Shown here: positions 1 to 7,628 of the stretch, piece by piece
Numbering within the stretch: the stretch's first letter is position 1
How the letters are laid out: every line of letters begins with the position of its first letter
NCBI GenBank assembly: GCA_003235605.1
Contig: QJVU01000620.1
Span: 1-10,448, forward strand
DNA length: 10,448 nt
Direction of reading: 5' to 3'
Origin: Planctomycetota bacterium
GTDB lineage: Bacteria; Planctomycetota; UBA1135; UBA2386
Made by a program: the position numbers and the translations under genes
The notes under the pieces: generated by a model
What the model was told of the DNA's origin: nothing
What the model saw: the letters and a program-made list of their open reading frames with translations, nothing else
The model's database searches: none

Positions 1-758
1 AGGAGCTCTACGCGGACGCGGTCCTGGCCGCCGTGGAAATGCTGGACAAGGGCAAGGCCCGGGTTGCCGAGCCGTCCGGGGACGACTGGGTGATCCACGG
101 CTGGCTGCAGAAGGCCTGCGTCCTCTACTTTGCCGTCGCCAAGATGGAGCTCATCGACGCGCCGCCGTTCGAGTTCCACGACAAGGTGCCGCTCAAGCGT
201 GGCCTCGACGAGGCCCGAGTGCGCGTCGTGCCCCCGGGGACGGTGCGCTACGGCGCCTTCGTGGAACCCGGTGCCGTGATCATGCCCGGCTACGTGAACA
301 TTGGCGCGCGGGTGGGGGCCCGCACCATGGTGGACACCTGGGCAACGGTGGGCTCCTGTGCCCAGATCGGTTCGGATGTCCACCTCAGCGGAGGTGTCGG
401 GATCGGCGGTGTCCTGGAACCACCGGGCGCGCGCCCGGTCATCATCGAGGAGGGTGCCTTCATCGGCTCTCGTTGCATCGTGGTGGAGGGCTGCCACGTG
501 GGTCAGCGCGCCGTGCTGGGTGCCAACGTGGTGCTGACCAAGAGCACGCCCATCGTGGATGTGACCCGGTCCGAGCCCCACACCACCAAGGGCAAGGTGC
601 CACCCGGCGCGGTGGTGATTCCGGGCACGATGCCCAAGCAGTTCCCCGCCGGCGAGTTCCAGGTCAACTGCGCTCTCATCATCGGTCAGCGCAAACCCTC
701 CACAGACCTGAAGACCAGCCTGAACGAGACCCTCCGCGAGTTCGCGGTCAGCGTGTAG
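1..758 (+). CDS. dapD: Tetrahydrodipicolinate N-succinyltransferase, 5' end outside window
   Basis: This enzyme transfers succinyl from succinyl-CoA to tetrahydrodipicolinate, a cytoplasmic step of the succinylase route to diaminopimelate and lysine. The reading frame is open from base 3, giving 251 visible codons. Alignment from memory with E. coli DapD (274 aa) indicates that only about the first 25-30 residues lie outside the window. The ATG at 33 falls inside a conserved helix and is not the true start. Visible signatures are the left-handed beta-helix repeats, the stretch VDTWATVGSCAQIG, then HLSGGVGIGGVLEP. The C-terminal end, with VIPGT and CALIIG followed by a KTSLNE-like tail, resembles the Bacteroidetes-like DapD form more than the E. 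coli form. The stop TAG (756-758) lies 11 nt before dapE, so the two are probably cotranscribed. Family assignment is very secure. Confidence 0.96.
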   Translation, partial: ELYADAVLAAVEMLDKGKARVAEPSGDDWVIHGWLQKACVLYFAVAKMELIDAPPFEFHDKVPLKRGLDEARVRVVPPGTVRYGAFVEPGAVIMPGYVNIGARVGARTMVDTWATVGSCAQIGSDVHLSGGVGIGGVLEPPGARPVIIEEGAFIGSRCIVVEGCHVGQRAVLGANVVLTKSTPIVDVTRSEPHTTKGKVPPGAVVIPGTMPKQFPAGEFQVNCALIIGQRKPSTDLKTSLNETLREFAVSV

Positions 759-769
759 CAAGGCTGTCC

Positions 770-1843
770 ATGGCGGGGATCGATGAAGTCCTGACGACTG
801 CAGAGGAGCTGCTTCGGATTCCCAGCGTGACCGGGTCCGAGCAGCGCATCGCTGATGCCCTGGAGGAGCGGCTGGCGCGGCTCAAGCCCTACACTCTGGC
901 AAGGGAGAACAACAGCCTGCTGGTGGCTGTGCACCCCATCCAACAGGACAAGCAGACCCTGATGCTGCTGGGCCACACCGACACCGTGCCGGTCTTCGAG
1001 GAGAACCCTGTGCGCCGGGAGGGGGACCGGCTCTATGGGCTCGGCGCCTCGGACATGAAGGCAGCCTGCGCGCTGCTCCTGCACATGGTGCAGGCAGCCA
1101 GGGCGCGGCACTGCCACTACAACCTGGTGGGCGTGCTCTATGCCCGGGAGGAGGGACCGTACGTCCAGAACGAGCTGCCGCTGCTCCATCGGGCGGTACC
1201 CCAGTGGTTCGACCTGACCGACCTGGCGGTGTGCATGGAGCCCACGGACAACCGCATCGAGATGGGGTGTGTGGGCACGTGCCACGTCGAGGTGCGCTTT
1301 GCCGGCAAGCGCGCGCACTCAGCACGACCGTGGCAGGGGGAAAACGCCATCCACAAGGCTGGCCCGCTGCTGCAGAAGCTGGCCCGGTTGAAGCGCGAGA
1401 AACATGTCATGGATGGCCTTACCTTCTACGAGGTGGTCAGCGCCACCACGGTGCAGTCCGTGGGGGCGAAGAACGTCATCCCGGACAACGTGACCTTCAA
1501 CCTCAACTATCGCTTTTCCCCGAGCAAGAGCGAAGCCGCGGTCCGGAAGCGGCTGGCCGAGCTGATCGGTGAGGATGCCACCTGGGAGATCGTCGACTAC
1601 TGCCCTGCCGGGAAGGTCTGCCGCGACAACAAGCTGCTGCAGGAGCTGTTCGAGATCGGCGATAGCCCGGAGATCTGTGCCAAGCAGGCCTGGACTGACG
1701 TCGGCAGGCTCTCGGAGCTGGGCGTGGACGCCATCAACTGGGGTCCGGGCTCCACCTCCCAGGCCCACCAGAAGCACGAGTGGGTCTCGGTTGCCGCGAT
1801 CCAGCAGGCGCTGTCCCTGTTGGAGCGCTGGCTCTTTGCTTGA
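770..1843 (+). CDS. dapE: Succinyl-diaminopimelate desuccinylase (M20 metallopeptidase family)
   Basis: This protein (357 aa) hydrolyses N-succinyl-LL-diaminopimelate to succinate and LL-diaminopimelate, using two zinc ions in the cytoplasm. M20 signatures are in order: GHTDTVPV (ligand H69, D71), the SDMK segment (D95), an EE pair (catalytic E127, ligand E128), MEPTD (E157), the dimerisation-domain stretch RAHSARPWQGENA at about 181-193, and a C-terminal AHQKHE with probable ligand H333. The overall pattern, including GCVGT, NVIPD and WTDVGR, matches the actinobacterial-type DapE rather than the E. coli type. The ATG at 770 is chosen because it lies 11 nt after the dapD stop and gives the expected N terminus. 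The frame is open upstream, but that extension would overlap dapD. Only a weak AAGG precedes the start. The stop TGA abuts the stop of the convergent rhodanese gene. A related M20 deacylase is the only alternative, and dapD next door makes it unlikely. Confidence 0.93.
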   Translation: MAGIDEVLTTAEELLRIPSVTGSEQRIADALEERLARLKPYTLARENNSLLVAVHPIQQDKQTLMLLGHTDTVPVFEENPVRREGDRLYGLGASDMKAACALLLHMVQAARARHCHYNLVGVLYAREEGPYVQNELPLLHRAVPQWFDLTDLAVCMEPTDNRIEMGCVGTCHVEVRFAGKRAHSARPWQGENAIHKAGPLLQKLARLKREKHVMDGLTFYEVVSATTVQSVGAKNVIPDNVTFNLNYRFSPSKSEAAVRKRLAELIGEDATWEIVDYCPAGKVCRDNKLLQELFEIGDSPEICAKQAWTDVGRLSELGVDAINWGPGSTSQAHQKHEWVSVAAIQQALSLLERWLFA

Positions 1844-2164
1844 TCAGGCTCGCTCTGCTGGCAGGCCCTCTCCGATCCACTGGGCCATGCCGCCGACGAG
1901 GTTGATCAGGTTGGAGAAGCCCATCGCAGCCAGGAATTCGCACGTGGCGATGCTGCGCATGCCGTGCTCGCACGTGACCAGGTAGGTGGTCTCGCGGTCG
2001 AGCTCGCCATGGCGCCTCTCGATCTCGTCCACGGGCAAGAGGAATGCGCCCGGGATCCGGTGCATCCGGTACTCGGGTTCGGTCCGCACGTCCAGCACCC
2101 TGATCGCCGGATTCTTCTGCAGGGCCTCGTGCGCTTCGCTGGGGTGGAGGTTGTTGTAGCTCAT
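1844..2164 (-). CDS. Single-domain rhodanese-like sulfurtransferase
   Basis: This small cytoplasmic protein (106 aa) consists of one rhodanese domain, a family that moves sulfane sulfur through a cysteine persulfide. The N-terminal signature LDVRTEPEYRMHRIPGA (about 24-40) is the usual rhodanese CH2 motif. The active-site loop is CEHGMRS with the presumed catalytic C65, followed by a typical C-terminal LVGGMAQW motif. There is no signal peptide and no second domain. It is the last gene of the six-gene minus-strand operon, starting with ATG 3 nt after the UbiD-family stop, so it is almost certainly cotranscribed. Its sulfur acceptor cannot be read from the sequence. Its stop codon directly abuts that of dapE on the other strand. 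The domain call is secure; the physiological role is unknown. Confidence 0.92.
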   Translation of the reverse strand: MSYNNLHPSEAHEALQKNPAIRVLDVRTEPEYRMHRIPGAFLLPVDEIERRHGELDRETTYLVTCEHGMRSIATCEFLAAMGFSNLINLVGGMAQWIGEGLPAERA

Positions 2165-2167
2165 GAA

Positions 2168-3982
2168 TCAGTCCAGGCTCGCGCGGTCACTGTCGCCCAT
2201 CTCGACGTTGCCTGCAGGAAAGTACTCACTCCATCGCCGTTCGACGAGCTGCGCAGTCGTGGGATCGCAGTATAGCTCCTTGGGATAGGTTGGCTTGATC
2301 CGGGCATCGATGACGATCGGCGGCGTGTACACCGGCTGGTGCCGCACGAGCCTCATGTCGCGGGCATGGATGTCGGCGGCGGGCTCGAAGCGGGTGAAGG
2401 TCGTCCACAGGAAGTTGATGGAGCTCTTGGTGGTTTTGCGGGCATCGTCCACCAGGACCACCAGGGGCCAGCTGTCCAGGCCCTTCGCCAGGCGCCCGGC
2501 GGCATGCGCTTCCTTCTCGTATGCAGGCCCTTCCACTACGAGACAGCCGCCGCAGAAGGGGATCGGATGGCCAAAGCCCTCCGGCAGGGCGCCGCTGAAG
2601 CTCCTGGGCAGGTCGCGCACCGGATTGCCGAGACCCAGCAGCAGCCCCTTGCTGCCCTCATTGACCGCAGGGCCGGTGTAGTCGAGGGTGTCCATGGACA
2701 GGTTGCCGAACACGAACAGGTCTGTCTCGAAGCGGGCCCGGCTCAGGACGTGCTCCAGGGTCTTCTTGAAGTCATGCAGATCCACATGTCTGTCCGTGAC
2801 CAGCAGGAACTTGGTGAGGGACAGCTGACCTTCCCCGAGGACCCGGAATGCCGCCTGGACGGCTTCGCGGCGGTAGCGCTCTCGCACCACGGCAGCGGCG
2901 AGGCTGTGGTAGCCGGTTTCACCGTAGGACCAGAGCTGCTTCACCTGCGGCATCGCGAGTCGAATGAAGGGGGTCAACAGCAGCTGCAGGTAGTCGCCGA
3001 GATAGAAATCCTCCTGCCGCGGCTTGCCGACTACGGTTGCGGTCAGGATCGGGTCTCGCCGGCGTAGGAGCCCCCTGACGTCGACGAGGGGGTAGTCGTG
3101 CTGCAGGGAGTAGTAGCCGTAGTGGTCGCCGAAGGGGCCCTCGGGATGGCGGGCGCCCGGTGCCACTTCGCCGACCAGAACGAACTCGCAGTCCGAAAGC
3201 ACCGGCAGGGGACCGAGAGGGTTCCTGGTCTTGTGCACCTTCTGGCCCTGGACCAGGGAAGCCAGCAGCAGCTCGCCGATGTTCTCGGGAAGCGGTGCCA
3301 GGGCGGCCAGGATCAGTGCCGGTGAGCCGCCCACGTGGATGTTCACGGGCATCGGCTGGTTGCGCTCTTCGCAGGCAGCGAGGTGGAAGCCTCCGCCCTT
3401 CTGGATCTGCATGTGCAGGCCGACCCGGTCGTCGCCGAAACGCTGGACCCGGTAGATGCCGAGGTTGTGTCCGAGGCCCTCTGGATGCTCGGTGTAGACC
3501 AACGGCAGCGTGACGAAGGGACCGCCGTCCTCGGGCCAGGTGCGCAGCAGCGGTAGCCGCGCCAGGCGTGGAGGACGGTCCACGACCTCGGTGACGGGGC
3601 CCGAACTGATGGTCTTCTGGCCCACCTTGAGGAGCGTTGCCAGCACCTGGCGTTGCTCCCAGAGCTTGCCCAGGGTGGGGGGAACCAGCTCGTGCACCAG
3701 GCTGGCCAGCCTCTCGGTGAGCGCCTCGGGCCTGGGGCCGAACGCAAGCTCGACCCGCCGCGCTGTGCCGAACAGGTTGGTGACAACCGGCCAGTCGTGG
3801 CTCTTGAGGTTGGTGAACAGCAGTGCCGGCCCGCCGGCGGCGATGACCCGGCGGTGGATCTCCGCCGCTTCCAGATCCGGGTCCACGCTTGCGCGCACTT
3901 CGACGATCTGCCCTTCCTGGCGCAACAGGTCGAGGAACGCCCGCAGATCAGCGAGGTGGTGGGCTTCGGGCAGGGGTGTCAT
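2168..3982 (-). CDS. UbiD-family prenylated-FMN-dependent decarboxylase
   Basis: The family reversibly decarboxylates aromatic or unsaturated acids using prenylated FMN made by UbiX; no ubiX lies in this window. The protein is 604 aa, longer than E. coli UbiD (about 490 aa) but similar to the long UbiD-like group. Seen in order: HNLGIYR (172-178; N173 probable metal ligand, R178 cofactor/catalytic arginine), GLHMQ (H190), a GEL segment (E237), EFVLVGEV (266-273), and EGPFGDHYGYYS (281-292). The consensus I remember for the acidic motif is EIVLEG; here the second glutamate position is V270. The ATG at 3982 is preferred over the in-frame GTG at 4042 because it forms an ATGA overlap with the lpxB stop. 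The substrate is unknown: 4-hydroxybenzoate-type quinone precursors, a menaquinone-pathway acid, or another aromatic acid are all possible. The symbol ubiD is withheld because the subfamily is not clear. Confidence 0.9.
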   Translation of the reverse strand: MTPLPEAHHLADLRAFLDLLRQEGQIVEVRASVDPDLEAAEIHRRVIAAGGPALLFTNLKSHDWPVVTNLFGTARRVELAFGPRPEALTERLASLVHELVPPTLGKLWEQRQVLATLLKVGQKTISSGPVTEVVDRPPRLARLPLLRTWPEDGGPFVTLPLVYTEHPEGLGHNLGIYRVQRFGDDRVGLHMQIQKGGGFHLAACEERNQPMPVNIHVGGSPALILAALAPLPENIGELLLASLVQGQKVHKTRNPLGPLPVLSDCEFVLVGEVAPGARHPEGPFGDHYGYYSLQHDYPLVDVRGLLRRRDPILTATVVGKPRQEDFYLGDYLQLLLTPFIRLAMPQVKQLWSYGETGYHSLAAAVVRERYRREAVQAAFRVLGEGQLSLTKFLLVTDRHVDLHDFKKTLEHVLSRARFETDLFVFGNLSMDTLDYTGPAVNEGSKGLLLGLGNPVRDLPRSFSGALPEGFGHPIPFCGGCLVVEGPAYEKEAHAAGRLAKGLDSWPLVVLVDDARKTTKSSINFLWTTFTRFEPAADIHARDMRLVRHQPVYTPPIVIDARIKPTYPKELYCDPTTAQLVERRWSEYFPAGNVEMGDSDRASLD

Positions 3983-5328
3983 CGCTGTCGTGCCGCTCGG
4001 GCCGAGGTTGTCGGTCGTGGGGTGCAGAAAGGCAGCACCCACCGGGCGGCCCTGGCGCTGGCCCCGGGAGCGCCCATGCGCGCCCGGACCTCGGCCAGGC
4101 CTTGGACGCAGGCTTGCCGTTGCTCACCGTCCTGGAGCAGGGCGCGAGCCGCCTCCTTCACCTTCGACCAGCCCTCCTCACCGGCAAAGCCGAATTCCGG
4201 CGCCACCTCCCTGCCCGCCACCAGGTTGGCTGCGCCGAAGAACGGCACGTTCAGGCAGCTCGGGTAGAACACCAGCCAGAGCGGGCTCGAGAATCGGTAG
4301 ACGATCACCGTCGGTGTGCCGGCAAGGCAGGCCTCCAGGGCGCCGGTCCCGGACTTGGCAATCACAAGCCGCGCGTCCCGGAGCCAATCCTCCAAGGGTC
4401 CGCCATGGAACTCCACGAAGTCGGCACCCAGGGTGTCCAGGATCTCCTGAATCAGCGCGCTGCGACGGGCGTCGGTGTGGGCGACGACCACGTGGAGGTC
4501 CGGCACGCCCTGGCGCAGCGCCCGGGCGACGTCGATCATGCCAGGCAGGTGCAGGCGAATCTCGCTGCGGCGGCTGCCGGGCAGCAGGCACAACAGGGGC
4601 CGATCCTGGGTAGCGGCGTGCGCGTGTGGCACTGCGCGGTCCAGCAACGGATGGCCCACGTACTCGCAGCGAACGCCCACGTCCCGGAAGAAAGCCGGCT
4701 CGAAGGGCAAGATCGTGAGGGTGGCGTCCACACAGTCGCGGTAGCGGGCAAGACGCCAGGGAGCCCATCCCCAGAGCTGGGGGGCAACGTAGTGCAGCAC
4801 GGGGATCCGCCGTCGGCGGGCGGCCCGGCCCAAGACCATGTGCAGGCCCGGGTAGTCCACGAGGACCACAAGGTCCGGTGGATCGTCGCGGAGCAGGCGC
4901 AGGAAGCAGGCCACCGCACGGATGAAGAACGGCAGGCTCTTGAGCACGCCCAAGAAGCCCATCACCGCCTGCTCGCTCAAGGGATAGAGCAGGTTGGCTC
5001 CAGCCTCTTGGAGCCGCTTCCCCCCGAAGCAGGACCAGCGAGCGTGGCGATCCGAGCTCTCGACAGCTTGCATCAGGCCGAGGGCGAGATGCTCGGCCGA
5101 GGTTTCGCCCACGGAGAGGAAGACATGGCCACGTCCCGTCGGCCGGTTGGCGGTGAACGCCTCCAGGTCGCTGGCGCCAGTCTCCGGGTTCACAGGCGCG
5201 GTCAGCATCTGTCGTGCGCGTTGTTTCCAGGAATTACGGACCGGGAGGTAGAGCAGGATGCGCAACGGAAACACGACTGCGCGCACCAGCTCGCGCGCCA
5301 GGATCAGGGTGATCTCGGCACCGATCAT
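3979..5328 (-). CDS. lpxB: Lipid A disaccharide synthase with N-terminal extension
   Basis: LpxB joins UDP-2,3-diacylglucosamine and lipid X into the lipid A disaccharide at the inner face of the cytoplasmic membrane. This 449-residue protein shows the GT19 landmarks: GETSAE (74-79), QAVMGFLGVL (120-129), VLVDYPG (155-161; D158 is the presumed catalytic acid), HYVAPQLWGW (179-188), LPGSRRSEI (249-257), SGTGALE (326-332) and NLVAGREV (368-375). The start ATG at 5328 shares one base with the permease stop (TGATG), so it is well supported. Compared with E. coli LpxB (382 aa) it has about 65 extra N-terminal residues, beginning with a hydrophobic/basic amphipathic stretch (about 5-30) that could bind the membrane. 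The usual GE(T/A)SGD is GETSAE here. The stop overlaps the next start by ATGA. Its presence implies lipid A or a related glycolipid. Confidence 0.92.
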   Translation of the reverse strand: MIGAEITLILARELVRAVVFPLRILLYLPVRNSWKQRARQMLTAPVNPETGASDLEAFTANRPTGRGHVFLSVGETSAEHLALGLMQAVESSDRHARWSCFGGKRLQEAGANLLYPLSEQAVMGFLGVLKSLPFFIRAVACFLRLLRDDPPDLVVLVDYPGLHMVLGRAARRRRIPVLHYVAPQLWGWAPWRLARYRDCVDATLTILPFEPAFFRDVGVRCEYVGHPLLDRAVPHAHAATQDRPLLCLLPGSRRSEIRLHLPGMIDVARALRQGVPDLHVVVAHTDARRSALIQEILDTLGADFVEFHGGPLEDWLRDARLVIAKSGTGALEACLAGTPTVIVYRFSSPLWLVFYPSCLNVPFFGAANLVAGREVAPEFGFAGEEGWSKVKEAARALLQDGEQRQACVQGLAEVRARMGAPGASARAARWVLPFCTPRPTTSARAARQR

Positions 5329-6143
5329 CACGGGTTGGCACGTCGGAACAGCCAGTCCGCCGCGACATAGAGGAGCGCCGTGGCAAGGAGCATCCAGAAC
5401 GTGCAGCCCCAGAACAGCGTGGTGAAGTTGGTGTTGCCCAGCATGATCGGGCTGTAGATGTCGAAGTCCGAGAGCCGGAACATGCTCGTTGTACGCACCC
5501 GTTGGATGAAGTAGATGGCCAGCTCGACGACCACGACCGTGCCCACCGTTGCCGCGGTATGTTGCTGGTTGCTGAAGTAGACCGAGCAGAGCGTGGTGAA
5601 GGCAAGGATCATCAGCACGAACACGGAGTTGTGGAACGCGCCCAGGGTGAGGTTGGCGAAGGGCAGGGTCTCCTCGACCTGCCAGCTGAGGGGGATCGCG
5701 CTCCAGGTACTGAGGAAGATCGGCACGACGACGACAAGGGCGATGACCCAGAACTTGGACCACAGGATCCAGGACCTCGAGACCGGCCGCGCCATCAGGA
5801 ACTCGAGGGTCTGGTTCTCGCGTTCGCGGGCGATGATGCCGGTGCCCAACAGCACAGCAGCGGCGATGCCGCAGAGGTTGACTCCCTTGAAGAAGATCTG
5901 GATCGCCATGAAGTTGGCGTACGCGACGCCCGGGTCGCTGGAGGTCACGCCCTCCTTGATCCGCTTGCCGAACTCAGCGCCGCTGAGGAAGCCACTGAGG
6001 AAACGGTCCAGGATCGCGGTCTTCCTGAAAACGTCGTACAGGTCCGGCCAGAAGTGGATCGGAGGCACCAGGAGCGCCTCGATGACGAAGATGTAGATGA
6101 GCGCCAGCGGCCAGATCTCCCGGAGCGTTTTCCGGGCGATCAT
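5328..6143 (-). CDS. ABC-2 type transporter permease subunit
   Basis: This is a 271-residue integral inner-membrane protein with about six hydrophobic segments, near residues 11-29, 82-104, 131-150, 172-190, 198-213 and 241-262. A long, mostly polar loop of about 50 residues follows the first. The stretch after TM2, with ARERENQTLEFL followed by ARPVSRSWILWSK (about 105-130), is the hallmark of ABC-2 (NosY/CcmB-like) exporter permeases and probably contacts the ATPase. The ATG at 6143 overlaps the ATPase stop as ATGA, and longer in-frame extensions upstream would only run antiparallel-free into the ATPase gene. Its stop overlaps the lpxB start. With the ATPase it forms a complete two-gene exporter. 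The cargo is unknown; location beside lpxB makes a lipid or envelope substrate possible but unproven. Confidence 0.9.
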   Translation of the reverse strand: MIARKTLREIWPLALIYIFVIEALLVPPIHFWPDLYDVFRKTAILDRFLSGFLSGAEFGKRIKEGVTSSDPGVAYANFMAIQIFFKGVNLCGIAAAVLLGTGIIARERENQTLEFLMARPVSRSWILWSKFWVIALVVVVPIFLSTWSAIPLSWQVEETLPFANLTLGAFHNSVFVLMILAFTTLCSVYFSNQQHTAATVGTVVVVELAIYFIQRVRTTSMFRLSDFDIYSPIMLGNTNFTTLFWGCTFWMLLATALLYVAADWLFRRANP

Positions 6144-7027
6144 GACCGGGTTTCGTGCGGCTGGGCGGTCAGCATCTGGTAGAGGTCCTCGAGGCGGATC
6201 GTTCCGATCTCTGCGGACAAGACACGGTCCCGCGGGATCTGTGCCAGCCATCGGAAGGGATCGCCGTCGGTTACGACTCGCAGGCTGCCGTCGGGCTCCT
6301 TGCCCACCAGCCTGGAGCCTGTGGGAAGCTCGAGGCCCGGCGCCAGCCGGAGGCGCAGCTGCTGCCTGAGCTCGTTGCGGGCGGAGTCGATCTGCTCCTG
6401 GTCGACGATGCAACCGTCCATGAGGAACACCAGGCGGTCCGCCAGGGCCTCGACCTCGCGCAGGTGGTGGGAGCTCAGCAGGATGCTCTTGCTCTTGGCC
6501 TTGAGGGTCCGGATCAGGTCACGGAGGCGGAAGCGTGTGGATGCATCCAGGGCGCGATCGGGCTCGTCGAGGATGAACAGGTCCACGTCCGGCACCAGGC
6601 ATGCCAGCAGGGCGAGTCGCTGCTTCATGCCCGCCGAGTAGGACCGGACTCGCCGCGAGAGTGGCAGGTCGAAGGCGTCCAGCATTTGCTGCTTCAAATC
6701 CTCCTGGTGTCTCTCGTAGAAGCCCCAGGCGAAGTCCAGGAACGTCTGGCCGGTCATGCCCAGGTAGATGCTGGTTTCCCCCGGCAGGTAGCAGCAGCGC
6801 CGGCGGATACCCACCGGGTCGGTATCAGGATCCTTGTCCAGAACGCGCACGCTGCCACCATCCCGCCGGCAGAGACCGATCAAGATCCGCAGAAACGTGG
6901 TCTTGCCGGCACCGTTGGGACCCACGAAGCCGACGACCTCCCCTGCATCGACTTGCAGCGCGACATCGCCGAGCACGCGCTTGTCACCGAAGCTCTTGGT
7001 CACGCCGGCAGCTTCGATGGGTCTCAT
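6140..7027 (-). CDS. ABC transporter ATP-binding subunit (ABC-2 exporter class)
   Basis: This 295-residue cytoplasmic ATPase powers the neighbouring permease. Motifs in order: Walker A GPNGAGKTT (36-44), a Q-loop region with YLPGETSIY (80-88) in place of the more usual glutamine-containing loop, a variant common in CcmA/NodI-like ATPases, signature SAGMKQ (131-136), Walker B LFILDE (150-155), D-loop region PDRALD, and switch histidine H187 in LLSSHHL. The linker after Walker B reads EPDRALD where EPTNGLD-type sequences are common. About 85 C-terminal residues after the core form an accessory region typical of ABC-2 ATPases. ATG 7027 overlaps the glutamine amidotransferase stop by ATGA, which decides the start. 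All motifs needed for ATP hydrolysis are intact. Substrate cannot be inferred from the ATPase itself. Confidence 0.93.
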   Translation of the reverse strand: MRPIEAAGVTKSFGDKRVLGDVALQVDAGEVVGFVGPNGAGKTTFLRILIGLCRRDGGSVRVLDKDPDTDPVGIRRRCCYLPGETSIYLGMTGQTFLDFAWGFYERHQEDLKQQMLDAFDLPLSRRVRSYSAGMKQRLALLACLVPDVDLFILDEPDRALDASTRFRLRDLIRTLKAKSKSILLSSHHLREVEALADRLVFLMDGCIVDQEQIDSARNELRQQLRLRLAPGLELPTGSRLVGKEPDGSLRVVTDGDPFRWLAQIPRDRVLSAEIGTIRLEDLYQMLTAQPHETRS

Positions 7028-7599
7028 CTCGGTATCGTCGCCAGGAAGTTGGCGATCAGGCTCGGTCCTTCGGGAGTGCGGAACGACTCGGGATGAAACT
7101 GCACGCCGAAGGTCGGTGCTTCGCAGTGGTGCAAGCCCATGAGCAGACCTTCGGGGCTGTGTGCGTCCGCCACCAACGTTCGTGGGAGGGTGCTGCCATC
7201 CACCACCAGGGAGTGGTACCGGCAGGCCAGGAGCGGGCTGTCGAGGCCCTGATAGAGTCCGGTCGCGTCGTGGAGAATGGGCCAAGGCTTGCCGTGGCAC
7301 GGCGGAGCGCGGTGGATGCGCGCACCAAATGCCGCACCAATGGCCTGGTGGCCGAGACAGACGCCCAGGATCGGGACGCGCCCGGTGAACGCCCGAACCG
7401 CTGCCACCGACACACCCGCGCGGTCAGGGTGGCCTGGTCCCGGCGAGATGATGATCGCATCCGGAGCCATCTGCTGAATGTCCTCGAGCGTGGTCCGGTC
7501 GCTACGGGGGACATCGACATCGTGACCCAACACCTGCACCGCCTGGGCGAGGTTCCACACGAACGAGTCCTGGTTGTCGATCAGGAGGACGTGGGCCAA
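7024..7599 (-). CDS. Class I glutamine amidotransferase, TrpG/PabA type
   Basis: This 191-residue protein is the ammonia-donating subunit of anthranilate synthase (TrpG) or aminodeoxychorismate synthase (PabA); some bacteria use one protein for both. Seen: LLIDNQDSF near the N terminus, ISPGPGHPDRAG (51-62), the nucleophile elbow GVCLGHQAIG with C81, the HGK segment (102-104), RYHSL (127-131), and FHPES with H169 and E171. The catalytic triad is therefore complete. The best start is TTG at 7599: it is at the expected distance from LLIDN, there is an in-frame stop at 7630-7632, and no ATG or GTG lies between. No Shine-Dalgarno site is visible. It heads the six-gene operon; no trpE or pabB synthase subunit is in the window. 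The symbols trpG and pabA cannot be separated from sequence alone. Confidence 0.9.
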   Translation of the reverse strand: MAHVLLIDNQDSFVWNLAQAVQVLGHDVDVPRSDRTTLEDIQQMAPDAIIISPGPGHPDRAGVSVAAVRAFTGRVPILGVCLGHQAIGAAFGARIHRAPPCHGKPWPILHDATGLYQGLDSPLLACRYHSLVVDGSTLPRTLVADAHSPEGLLMGLHHCEAPTFGVQFHPESFRTPEGPSLIANFLATIPR

Positions 7600-7628
7600 G
7601 GTCCGGGTGCTATAAACCGCGGCAGCGC

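Noticed and set aside
473..769. Upstream in-frame extension of dapE
   Set aside because: It overlaps most of the conserved dapD C-terminal half and has no DapE similarity; ATG 770 fits the family.
1823..1855. GAGCG ... CGCTC inverted repeat around the dapE stop as a terminator
   Set aside because: Only a 5-bp stem with a 23-nt loop and no T-tract.
3983..4042. GTG start giving a 624-residue UbiD-type protein
   Set aside because: The extra 20 residues overlap the lpxB end, while ATG 3982 gives the same ATGA overlap seen elsewhere in the operon.
3510..4613. 367-codon + strand frame rich in Arg, Pro and Ser
   Set aside because: Shadow of the UbiD-type and lpxB genes; composition typical of an out-of-frame GC-rich reading.
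3889..5370. Long open frame on the + strand (493 codons) opposite lpxB
   Set aside because: It lies entirely antisense to lpxB and the start of the UbiD gene, has no recognisable domain, and long antisense frames are expected in GC-rich coding DNA.
6155..7096. 313-codon + strand frame opposite the ABC ATPase
   Set aside because: Fully antisense to a gene with intact Walker motifs; no family resemblance.
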